Source of the DNA: Beijerinckiaceae bacterium
GTDB lineage: Bacteria > Pseudomonadota > Alphaproteobacteria > Rhizobiales > Beijerinckiaceae
Assembly (NCBI GenBank): GCA_947458675.1
Contig: CANHAW010000169.1
Location: 1-5,303 of the forward strand
Direction of reading: 5' to 3'
DNA: 5,303 nt
Of the stretch, positions 1 to 5,303 are shown piece by piece. Positions within the stretch are counted from its first letter, which is position 1. Each line of letters begins with the position of its first letter. The position numbers and the translations under genes were made by a program. A model generated the notes under the pieces. The model worked only from the letters and a program-made list of their open reading frames with translations. It did not search any database and had not been told where the DNA came from.

Positions 1-286
1 AGCCGGTTCTTGAAATGCCGCGACCCGGACGACGCCCGCACCAGCCCAAAGCCTGACGCGGAGAGGAGGAATTCCTCTGCTGAGCATATTGCCAAGCAGA
101 AGCTAACGAATGATTGCCGCAGCGGCAGACGTTGGGGGATTTGAGTTGAGCGTATCGCCCATGATTGCTGGCCGCTCAGAGCTAAGACTTTAATTTAGCG
201 AACGAATTTTAGAAGAGAAAATCTTTGCCGCCCGGATTGGGGGACAGTGCGCAAATTCAATGATGAATGGCAAATCACTGATGATC
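1..286. other. Left flank without a convincing gene; possible C-terminal tail of an upstream gene
   Basis: No complete gene is visible here. On the plus strand the frame starting at base 1 stays open until a TGA at 142-144. It would give a 47-residue tail beginning SRFLKCRDPDDARTSP. Its codons end mostly in G or C over roughly the first 75 bases and then lose that bias, so a real coding end may lie in the first part, but the tail matches no family I recognise. Another plus-strand frame stops at 53-55 and could equally be the end of an upstream gene. A 12-bp perfect palindrome (GAGGAATTCCTC, 66-77) follows a purine-rich stretch. From about 145 to 286 the sequence is more AT-rich and holds no start codon with a good ribosome binding site, no tRNA and no clear promoter. 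Most of it is probably the spacer beyond the nrdJ terminator. Confidence 0.5.
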
Positions 287-318
287 AAAAAAAAGGGGAG
301 AGATTTCTCTCTCCCCTT
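287..318 (-). terminator. Rho-independent terminator of nrdJ
   Basis: Read on the minus strand, a perfect 9-bp stem (GGGGAGAGA pairing with TCTCTCCCC, plus bases 308-316 and 295-303) is closed by a GAAA tetraloop of the stable GNRA type and is followed at once by eight T residues (287-294). Two A residues before the stem can pair with the first two T residues and extend it to 11 bp. The structure starts about 10 bases after the nrdJ stop codon at 329-331. This is a textbook intrinsic terminator and implies that nrdJ transcription ends here, with no co-transcribed gene to the left. On the plus strand only a short TT follows the stem, so it should work mainly for the minus strand. Confidence 0.95.
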
Positions 319-328
319 GCTGATTGTC

Positions 329-3300
329 TCAGCTGCAACCTGTCGTGCTTCCGCATGTGTCGCACTTCAGACATGTCCCGTTGCGCACGAGCGTAAAGTT
401 GGCGCATTCGGGGCAGCTTTCTCCGACATAGCCTTTCATCCGGGCTTCGGCGCGCTTGTCGGCGACCGATTGGCCCTTGGGCGAGGGGGCTGACCATTCG
501 AGCTGTTCGAATTCGCTCGTCGTCACCGATGTCACATCCTCGCGGAAGGTGACATCTTTTTTCAGCGCGGTGGCGCCGGCGGTTTCGAGGATCGCATTCG
601 CGCCGACTGTCTCATAGCCGCCGCCCTGGACGAGCATCAGCTTGTCGGTCTTCGAGCGGACGAAGCCGCGCGAGACAAAGCGCTGTGTCGCATTGGCTGC
701 GCCGCCTTGCGGACGGCTCTGCTCTTCGCCCTTGCCGATCACCGTGCCGCCAATGTCGGAGGGATCGACATGGGCGAGATCGTTGCGGCCGAGATAGGAA
801 ATGGCGAGTTCGCGGAACACATAGTCGAGGATCGACGTGGCATTCTTGATCGCGTCATTGCCCTGCACGAAGCCGGCCGGCTCGAAGCGGGTGAAGGTGA
901 AAGCGTCGACATATTCTTCGAGCGGCACGCCATATTGCAGGCCGACCGAAATGGCGATGGCGAAATTATTCATCAACGAGCGGAAGGCAGCGCCTTCCTT
1001 GTGCATGTCGATAAAGATCTCGCCGATGCGCCCGTCCTGATATTCGCCGGTGCGCAGATAGACTTTGTGGCCGCCCACGACTGCCTTCTGGGTGTAACCC
1101 TTGCGGCGATCGGGAAGACGCTCACGCTCGCGCGTGCGCTCGACACGCTCAACAATGCGCTCGACGATTTTTTCCGCAATCTGCGAGGTCCGCGCCGCTG
1201 CCGGCATGGAAGCCAGCGTCTCGAGCGCATCGTCATCCTCATCCTCTTCATCCGAGATGAGCTGCGAATTGAGCGGCTGCGAGAGTTTCGAGCCATCGCG
1301 ATAGAGCGCATTGGCCTTCAGCGCGAGACGCCAGGACAGAACATAGGCGTCCTTGCAATCCTCAACCGTTGCATCATTGGGCATGTTGATCGTCTTCGAG
1401 ATCGCACCCGTGATGAAGGGCTGGGCTGCAGCCATCATGCGAATGTGGCTCTCGACCGACAGATAGCGCTTGCCCGTGCGACCGCAGGGATTGGCGCAAT
1501 CGAACACATTGTAATGCTCGACCTTGAGGTGAGGCGCGCCTTCCAGCGTCATCGCACCGCAAACATGCACATTTGCCATATCGATTTCAGTCTTGGTGAA
1601 ACCGAGGAAGGGCAGCAGTTCGAAGGTCGGATCGTCGAGCTTTTCAGCCGGCACTTTCAATGTGCCGGTGAGGAAGTCAGCGCCGAGGCTCCATTTGTTG
1701 AAGACAAATTTGATGTCGAAAGCGCCCGCGAGGGACTTTTCGATTGTCTCAAGCTTGTCGTCGCTAAAGCCCTTGGAACGCAGGCTCGAATGATTGACGC
1801 CCGGCGCCTGGCGCATGGAGGCATGGCCCACCGCAAAGGCTTCGATCTCGGCAATCTGCGCCTCGCTATAGCCGAGTGCGCGAAGCGCCTCGGGAACAGC
1901 GCGGTTGATGATTTTGAAATAACCACCGCCTGCGAGCTTCTTGAATTTCACCAGAGCGAAATCGGGCTCAATGCCGGTCGTGTCGCAATCCATGACAAGG
2001 CCGATGGTGCCGGTCGGCGCGACAACGGTGACTTGCGCATTGCGATAGCCGTGCTGCTCGCCCAGAGAAAGCGCGAGATCCCAGGCCTTTTTGGCATGAT
2101 CGACAAAGACCTTGCCGTTGATCGCCATGGTCCTGAGCGTCGCATGATCCAGCGGCACCGGCGTGATCGAGAGAGCCTCGTAGCCTTCCGACAGACCATG
2201 GGCCGCGCGGCGATGATTGCGGATCACGCGCAGCATGTGGTTTTTATTCGGGCCATGGCCGGGGAAGGGGCCGTGCTCCTTCGCCATTTCGGCGGAAGTC
2301 GCATAGCAAATACCGGTCATGATCGCCGAAAGCGCGCCGCAGATCGCACGACCTTCATCGGAATCATAGCTGATGCCCGAAGACATGAGCAGGCCGCCGA
2401 CATTGGCATAGCCCAGACCCAGCGTGCGGTACTCATAGGAGAGTTTGGCAATTTCCTTCGACGGGAATTGCGCCATCAGCACCGAGATTTCGAGCACGAC
2501 GGTCCACAGGCGAACGGCATGTTCATAGGACACAATGTCGAAAGTGCCGGTCTTGGGATCGCGGAACTGCAGCAGATTGAGCGATGCCAGATTGCAGGCC
2601 GTGTCGTCGAGGAACATATATTCCGAGCACGGATTGGACGCATTGATGCGACCCGACGCCGGGCATGTGTGCCAGTCGTTGATGGTCGTATCATATTGCA
2701 GGCCGGGATCGGCAGAAGCCCAGGCGGCATAGCCGATCTTTTCCCAGAGATCCTTGGCCTTCAGCGTCTTGTGGGTCTTGCCATCAATGCGCCGTGTGAG
2801 GTTCCAATCGGCATTGGTCTCGACCGCGCGCAGGAAGTCGTCGGTGACGCGAACCGAATTGTTCGAATTCTGGCCGGCGACCGTCAGATAGGCTTCCGAA
2901 TCCCAGTCAGTGTCATAAGTGTCGAACTGAATGTCGGTATAGCCCTGACGCGCAAATTGCATCACGCGCTTGATATAGCTGTCCGGCACGGAATCGCGGC
3001 GCGCCATTTTGATGGCTTTTTTCAACGCCGGATTCTTTTCCGGATTGTAGCAATCGTCATTGTCGCCGACGCAATTCACGCAGGCTTTCAAAATCGCCTT
3101 CATGTGGCGCTTGACGATTTTCGAGCCGGTGACGAGAGAAGCAACTTTCTCCTCTTCCTTCACCTTCCAATCGATATAGGCCTCGATATCCGGATGGTCG
3201 GCATCGACCACCACCATCTTGGCCGCGCGACGCGTCGTGCCGCCCGACTTGATCGCGCCCGCTGCACGGTCGCCGATCTTCAGGAAGGACATCAGGCCCG

Positions 3301-4054
3301 ACGATTTGCCGCCGCCCGAAAGCTTTTCATTCTCGCCGCGCAGTTTCGAGAAATTCGAACCCGTGCCCGAGCCATATTTGAACAGGCGCGCCTCGCGCAC
3401 CCACAGATCCATAATGCCGCCTTCATTGACGAGATCGTCGGCGACCGACTGAATGAAGCAGGCATGCGGCTGGGGATGTTCGTAAGACGATTTCGACTTG
3501 GTCAGTTTGCCGGTCTGGAAATCGACGTAATGATGGCCCTGGCTGGGGCCATCGATCCCATAGGCCCAATGCAGGCCGGTGTTGAACCATTGCGGCGAAT
3601 TGGGCGCGGAAATCTGGCGCGCGAGCATGGCGCAGAGTTCTTCATAGAAGGCGAGGGCGTCGTCTTCTGCATTGAAATATTTGCCCTTCCAGCCCCAATA
3701 GGTCCAGGCGCCGGCAAGGCGGTGGAACACGTCGGTCGCCGACTTTTCCGAGCCGTAGCGCTCTTCCTTCGGCAATTTGGCGAGTGCCTCTTCATCGGCA
3801 ACAGAACGCCACAGGAAGGAGGGGACGTCGTTTTCCTCGACCCTCTTCAGCCGAGCGGGAACGCCCGCCTTGCGGAAATATTTTTGCGCCAGAACGTCAG
3901 TTGCCACCTGGCTCCAGGCCGTGGGCACATCGATATTGTCAGCCGAAAAGACGACCGAGCCATCCGGATTGCGGATTTCGCTTTTAGCTTTGCGGAATTC
4001 GATGTCCGCATAGGGGCCTTGGCCTGCCTTTGTATACCGCCGTTCGATCCGCAT
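329..4054 (-). CDS. nrdJ: Adenosylcobalamin-dependent (class II) ribonucleotide reductase NrdJ
   Basis: Cytoplasmic enzyme that reduces ribonucleotides to deoxyribonucleotides for DNA synthesis, using adenosylcobalamin to make a thiyl radical, so it needs neither a second subunit nor oxygen. The 1241-residue chain has the usual length for the alphaproteobacterial form. Its start [20 protein letters not shown] is typical of the family N-terminal domain, and I see no ATP-cone. By homology to class I and II enzymes, C199 (in ACFIQS) and C487 (in DDTACNLAS) are the active-site redox pair. N474, C476 and E478 (NPCSE) are the radical and catalytic residues. PTGTIG at 680-685 is a substrate phosphate-binding loop. 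A Cys-containing insert spans about 300-365. An acidic then Arg/Glu-rich linker (about 934-986) leads to a TSCPD-type domain (about 990-1090). The tail has six cysteines (C1214, C1217, C1228, C1231, C1234, C1240), probably relaying electrons from thioredoxin or binding metal. The frame is unbroken. The start is supported by GAGGGA six bases upstream. Confidence 0.98.
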   Translation of the reverse strand: MRIERRYTKAGQGPYADIEFRKAKSEIRNPDGSVVFSADNIDVPTAWSQVATDVLAQKYFRKAGVPARLKRVEENDVPSFLWRSVADEEALAKLPKEERYGSEKSATDVFHRLAGAWTYWGWKGKYFNAEDDALAFYEELCAMLARQISAPNSPQWFNTGLHWAYGIDGPSQGHHYVDFQTGKLTKSKSSYEHPQPHACFIQSVADDLVNEGGIMDLWVREARLFKYGSGTGSNFSKLRGENEKLSGGGKSSGLMSFLKIGDRAAGAIKSGGTTRRAAKMVVVDADHPDIEAYIDWKVKEEEKVASLVTGSKIVKRHMKAILKACVNCVGDNDDCYNPEKNPALKKAIKMARRDSVPDSYIKRVMQFARQGYTDIQFDTYDTDWDSEAYLTVAGQNSNNSVRVTDDFLRAVETNADWNLTRRIDGKTHKTLKAKDLWEKIGYAAWASADPGLQYDTTINDWHTCPASGRINASNPCSEYMFLDDTACNLASLNLLQFRDPKTGTFDIVSYEHAVRLWTVVLEISVLMAQFPSKEIAKLSYEYRTLGLGYANVGGLLMSSGISYDSDEGRAICGALSAIMTGICYATSAEMAKEHGPFPGHGPNKNHMLRVIRNHRRAAHGLSEGYEALSITPVPLDHATLRTMAINGKVFVDHAKKAWDLALSLGEQHGYRNAQVTVVAPTGTIGLVMDCDTTGIEPDFALVKFKKLAGGGYFKIINRAVPEALRALGYSEAQIAEIEAFAVGHASMRQAPGVNHSSLRSKGFSDDKLETIEKSLAGAFDIKFVFNKWSLGADFLTGTLKVPAEKLDDPTFELLPFLGFTKTEIDMANVHVCGAMTLEGAPHLKVEHYNVFDCANPCGRTGKRYLSVESHIRMMAAAQPFITGAISKTINMPNDATVEDCKDAYVLSWRLALKANALYRDGSKLSQPLNSQLISDEEDEDDDALETLASMPAAARTSQIAEKIVERIVERVERTRERERLPDRRKGYTQKAVVGGHKVYLRTGEYQDGRIGEIFIDMHKEGAAFRSLMNNFAIAISVGLQYGVPLEEYVDAFTFTRFEPAGFVQGNDAIKNATSILDYVFRELAISYLGRNDLAHVDPSDIGGTVIGKGEEQSRPQGGAANATQRFVSRGFVRSKTDKLMLVQGGGYETVGANAILETAGATALKKDVTFREDVTSVTTSEFEQLEWSAPSPKGQSVADKRAEARMKGYVGESCPECANFTLVRNGTCLKCDTCGSTTGCS

Positions 4055-4060
4055 TAGTCT

Positions 4061-4066
4061 TCCCTC
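4061..4066 (-). promoter_or_regulatory. Ribosome binding site of nrdJ
   Basis: On the minus strand GAGGGA lies six bases before the ATG at 4052-4054. It is a good Shine-Dalgarno match at normal spacing. Together with the family-typical N-terminal sequence that follows, it fixes this ATG as the start; no in-frame ATG with a better site lies just upstream. Confidence 0.8.
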
Positions 4067-4303
4067 GATTCCAAACGCGGAGACACCCCCGCGCGAGCCG
4101 CCGGTGGCGACTCAAATTTTCCAAAGTTCATTCTTTTGACGAAACTGGCCGTTCGTCCTGTTCGGAGCGACCGGGATACGCGTGACGGAGACAGGGCCAA
4201 AACCCTGTTCCATCTGCCTGTTAACCCTCTGGGCGCAGCCTTGATCCGGCGCGTGCAAGTGGCAATCGGCGTTGGAGAGATTGTTGAACTGACGCGCGGC
4301 GTT

Positions 4304-4319
4304 CGTCAAGCTCTTGTAG
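4304..4319 (-). promoter_or_regulatory. Second, weaker NrdR-box-like site
   Basis: The core CAAGCTCTTG (4307-4316) matches the palindromic NrdR-box core CwAtATaTwG at 7 of 10 positions, including the outer C and G and both adjacent A/T pairs. Alone it would be weak. Its support is position: the core starts exactly 31 bp from the core of the stronger box at 4335-4350, leaving 15 bp between the 16-bp sites. That is the three-turn spacing known for NrdR-box pairs in E. coli. It lies just downstream of the inferred nrdJ transcription start. Confidence 0.5.
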
Positions 4320-4334
4320 TGCGTCTTGGCGTAA

Positions 4335-4350
4335 GGTCTAGATATAGTAG
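4335..4350 (-). promoter_or_regulatory. NrdR box overlapping the nrdJ -10 element
   Basis: The core CTAGATATAG (4338-4347) matches the established NrdR-box core CwAtATaTwG at 9 of 10 positions; the outer flanks match poorly. NrdR is a zinc-ribbon/ATP-cone repressor that senses ATP and dATP and shuts down ribonucleotide reductase genes. The site overlaps the proposed -10 element of nrdJ, so bound NrdR would block RNA polymerase directly. The nrdR gene itself is not in the window. Confidence 0.7.
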
Positions 4351-4373
4351 GGGGTGTGAAATCTGGGGATCAA
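4344..4373 (-). promoter_or_regulatory. Probable sigma-70-type promoter of nrdJ
   Basis: On the minus strand TTGATC (plus bases 4368-4373, four of six matches to TTGACA) is followed after 18 bases by TACTAT (4344-4349, four of six matches to TATAAT). The match is moderate. What raises it is its position upstream of nrdJ and the overlap of its -10 region with an NrdR-box-like site, the arrangement expected for a repressed reductase promoter. A promoter closer to the gene that I could not recognise is possible. Confidence 0.45.
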
Positions 4374-4380
4374 CTGCCAC

Positions 4381-4727
4381 AAAGAAGCCCAAATCACTGA
4401 CGCGTATAGCTTTTTAGCCTGTGGACGACGCTTGTTCCCAATCCCTGGCGGGGGAAAAAAGCGGCATGCCGGCAACACAAGGCACGTTCCTGCGCGGTGC
4501 GGCCAGTCGCCCCCTTGCATAGGCAGCGGAAATGCCACAGCCGTGGGAGCCGGGGGCTTCCCCTCTGATTTCCTTGGCTTTCCCTTGGGTAATCTCGATT
4601 CGTGCGGAATTTCATGGGCTTGCGCCCGTTCTACGAATCGCGGGACGATCGCTGCGCGCTTGCCGCTGGACAGAGCGGGCTGTGACGGCCATATTCCGCG
4701 CCGCAAGGTGGTCGCTGCGCCGCCCAT
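4381..4727. other. Non-coding spacer between divergent units
   Basis: About 350 bases between the nrdJ promoter and the NDUFA12 ribosome binding site hold no gene I can support. Open frames crossing this stretch resemble no known family. The longest runs antisense through the NDUFA12 gene and so is probably a shadow. Visible structure includes a 10-bp perfect palindrome (CGGCATGCCG, 4462-4471), an A6 run just before it, and an imperfect hairpin near 4546-4565 (GGGAGCC pairing with GGCTTCCC, one bulge). I could not identify a plus-strand promoter for the downstream gene with both elements at normal spacing, although one must lie here or near 4343. No tRNA-like or known riboswitch motif was seen. 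Confidence 0.5.
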
Positions 4728-4732
4728 GGGGA
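4728..4732 (+). promoter_or_regulatory. Ribosome binding site of the NDUFA12-family gene
   Basis: GGGGA lies seven bases before the ATG at 4740-4742, which is normal Shine-Dalgarno spacing. It supports this ATG over the longer overlapping frames, which lack a comparable site. Confidence 0.65.
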
Positions 4733-4739
4733 TATTCGA

Positions 4740-5150
4740 ATGTTGACTTGGCTCGCCCAGATTTTCACCTGGTGGAATGGACAGACGCTCAACACGCGCT
4801 TCCACACATGGCGCCATGGCGAGCTCGTCGGCCAGGATGAATTCGGCCATAGCTATTACCAGACCCGCGGCGGAAAGATCGATCCGGCACTGGGCTATGT
4901 GCGTCGTTGGGTGATTTTCCATGGCCAGAGCGAAGGTTCTGCCGTGCCGCCGGGCTGGTATGGCTGGCTGCATTATACGGTCGATACGCCCCCCACGGCC
5001 GAGACCTATCAGGCGCGCGAATGGGAAATGCCCCATAAGCCCAATATGACCGGCACGGCCGAGGCCTATCGCCCAGCCGGCTCCATGCTGGCCTCAGGCG
5101 TGCGCCCGGCAGCCACCGGCGATTATCAGCCCTGGACGCCGGGCAATTGA
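4740..5150 (+). CDS. NDUFA12-family accessory subunit of NADH:ubiquinone oxidoreductase (complex I)
   Basis: Homologue of mitochondrial complex I subunit NDUFA12 (B17.2). In alphaproteobacteria such as Paracoccus the homologue is a supernumerary subunit of the membrane-bound respiratory complex, on the cytoplasmic peripheral arm; it has no catalytic role and is thought to aid assembly or stability. The 136-residue product shows the family signature in order: a Trp-rich N-terminus (WLAQIFTWWNG, 4-14), RRWVIFHG (55-62), VPPGWYGWLHY (69-79) and HKPNMTGTAEAYRPAG (99-114). There is no signal peptide and no membrane segment is expected. It diverges from nrdJ across a 685-bp spacer and is followed after 34 bp by a gene for an exported protein, probably in the same transcript. 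The core complex I genes are not in the window, which is usual because this gene is normally unlinked from the nuo operon. The start is fixed by GGGGA seven bases upstream. Confidence 0.95.
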   Translation: MLTWLAQIFTWWNGQTLNTRFHTWRHGELVGQDEFGHSYYQTRGGKIDPALGYVRRWVIFHGQSEGSAVPPGWYGWLHYTVDTPPTAETYQAREWEMPHKPNMTGTAEAYRPAGSMLASGVRPAATGDYQPWTPGN

Positions 5151-5184
5151 TCGAGGCGCCGCAGCGCGGCCCGGACAGGTTCAG

Positions 5185-5303
5185 ATGAACATTTTTGGCA
5201 GAGCAGCGGCTTTGGCCGTCGGCGCGCTTCTTTGGTCTTCTTTTGAGGGCCAGGCGGCCGATGCCTTTACGCAGGCCTGTACAGCGCGCGGCACGGCCAG
5301 TGC
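5185..5303 (+). CDS. Exported protein, 5' end only (possibly DUF2155 family by position)
   Basis: The first 39 codons are present and the gene runs off the right edge. The product starts MNIFGRAAALAVGALLWSSF: a short start with one Arg, then a hydrophobic core (about residues 7-17), then a small-residue cleavage region around GQA-ADAF (22-28). This is a typical Sec signal peptide, so the protein is probably periplasmic. The mature start has one early cysteine (C32), too far from the hydrophobic core for a lipobox. In many alphaproteobacteria the gene after the NDUFA12 homologue encodes a secreted DUF2155 protein, so that is the first guess. The visible residues contain nothing diagnostic and do not confirm it. 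The start follows a weak AGG-containing site (ACAGGT, 5175-5180). The 34-bp gap to the preceding gene suggests an operon; the gap holds a small hairpin (GCCGC/GCGGC, about 5157-5169). Confidence 0.65.
   Translation, partial: MNIFGRAAALAVGALLWSSFEGQAADAFTQACTARGTAS

Larger units (their letters stand above)
4055..4337 (-). promoter_or_regulatory. Long, potentially structured nrdJ 5' leader
   Basis: If the promoter assigned at 4344-4373 is right, transcription starts near 4337 and leaves about 280 untranslated bases. Three inverted repeats lie in it. The first (4187-4211) pairs ACAGGG with CCCTGT around a 6-base loop and extends by GGA/TCC past one bulged base. The second (4138-4157) pairs GACGAA with TTCGTC around 8 bases. 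The third (4095-4113) pairs GAGTCGCC with GGCGGCTC, including one G-U pair, around a 3-base loop, and ends 41 bases before the start codon. None is followed by a T run on the minus strand, so they are not obvious terminators. A 65-codon open frame (4112-4309, minus) has no family resemblance and no evident role. The function is unknown: the hairpins could affect translation or message stability, or be incidental in GC-rich DNA. Confidence 0.4.

Noticed and set aside
110..193. A 27-codon plus-strand open frame starting ATGATTGCC
   Set aside because: Too short, with no ribosome binding site at normal spacing and no recognisable sequence. The purine-rich AGGAGG-like stretch at 64-71 is too far upstream to serve it.
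260..493. A 77-codon plus-strand open frame over the terminator and the nrdJ 3' end
   Set aside because: It reads through the terminator stem and antisense to the conserved NrdJ cysteine tail, so it is a shadow.
707..4057. A 1116-codon open frame on the plus strand opposite nrdJ
   Set aside because: It lies wholly antisense to a gene of certain identity, resembles no family, and long antisense frames are expected opposite genes with strong G/C third-position bias.
4095..4120. Plus-strand intrinsic terminator (8-bp stem followed by AAATTTT)
   Set aside because: No plus-strand gene lies upstream for it to end, and the T run is short and offset by AAA. It is better read as a hairpin in the minus-strand leader.
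4055..4340. A canonical cobalamin riboswitch upstream of nrdJ
   Set aside because: No segment matches the B12 box or the CCCCGCAAC core well enough for an annotation, and B12-induced shut-off would make little sense for a B12-requiring enzyme. The weak resemblance is kept only as a finding.
272..4400. The 10-mer AAATCACTGA present at 272-281 and 4391-4400, flanking the nrdJ unit
   Set aside because: Shared 10-mers are expected by chance in a window of this size, and there is no further similarity around the two copies.
4432..4840. Plus-strand open frames of about 100 codons overlapping the NDUFA12 start
   Set aside because: They have no good ribosome binding site and no family resemblance, and one runs deep into the NDUFA12 gene in another frame.
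4338..5036. A 232-codon minus-strand open frame across the spacer and the NDUFA12 gene
   Set aside because: It starts inside and runs antisense to a clear gene, has no recognisable domain, and ends over the nrdJ promoter region.

Overview
The window looks like chromosomal DNA of an alphaproteobacterium, most likely of the Rhizobiales/Hyphomicrobiales. The signs are a moderately GC-rich coding bias, an intact single-chain adenosylcobalamin-dependent ribonucleotide reductase of the long (about 1240-residue) alphaproteobacterial type, and a bacterial homologue of the mitochondrial complex I accessory subunit NDUFA12, which among bacteria is essentially alphaproteobacterial. No mobile element, phage gene, CRISPR array, tRNA or rRNA was found.

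Layout. Positions 1-286 form a left flank without a convincing gene; at most they hold the tail of a gene entering from the left. At 287-318 there is a strong intrinsic terminator for the minus-strand gene that follows. Positions 329-4054 (minus) carry nrdJ, complete and uninterrupted, with a good ribosome binding site at 4061-4066. Its inferred promoter lies far upstream (-10 at 4344-4349, -35 at 4368-4373), which leaves an untranslated leader of about 280 nt containing three hairpins. Two NrdR-box-like sites, 31 bp apart, lie at and just downstream of the promoter (4335-4350 and 4304-4319). Positions 4381-4727 are non-coding as far as I can see. On the plus strand, diverging from nrdJ, come an NDUFA12-family gene (4740-5150) and, 34 bp later, the first 39 codons of a gene for an exported protein (5185 to the window end).

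How the parts work together. nrdJ supplies deoxyribonucleotides using vitamin B12 and should be repressed by NrdR when dATP/ATP signals sufficiency. The paired sites support this and are the best regulatory signal in the window. The NDUFA12 homologue belongs to respiratory complex I and is unrelated in pathway; it and the exported protein probably form a separate transcription unit. I see no clear novel multi-gene system. The items most worth a second look are the NrdR-box pair, the long structured nrdJ leader, the large unexplained spacer, and the identity of the truncated exported protein.
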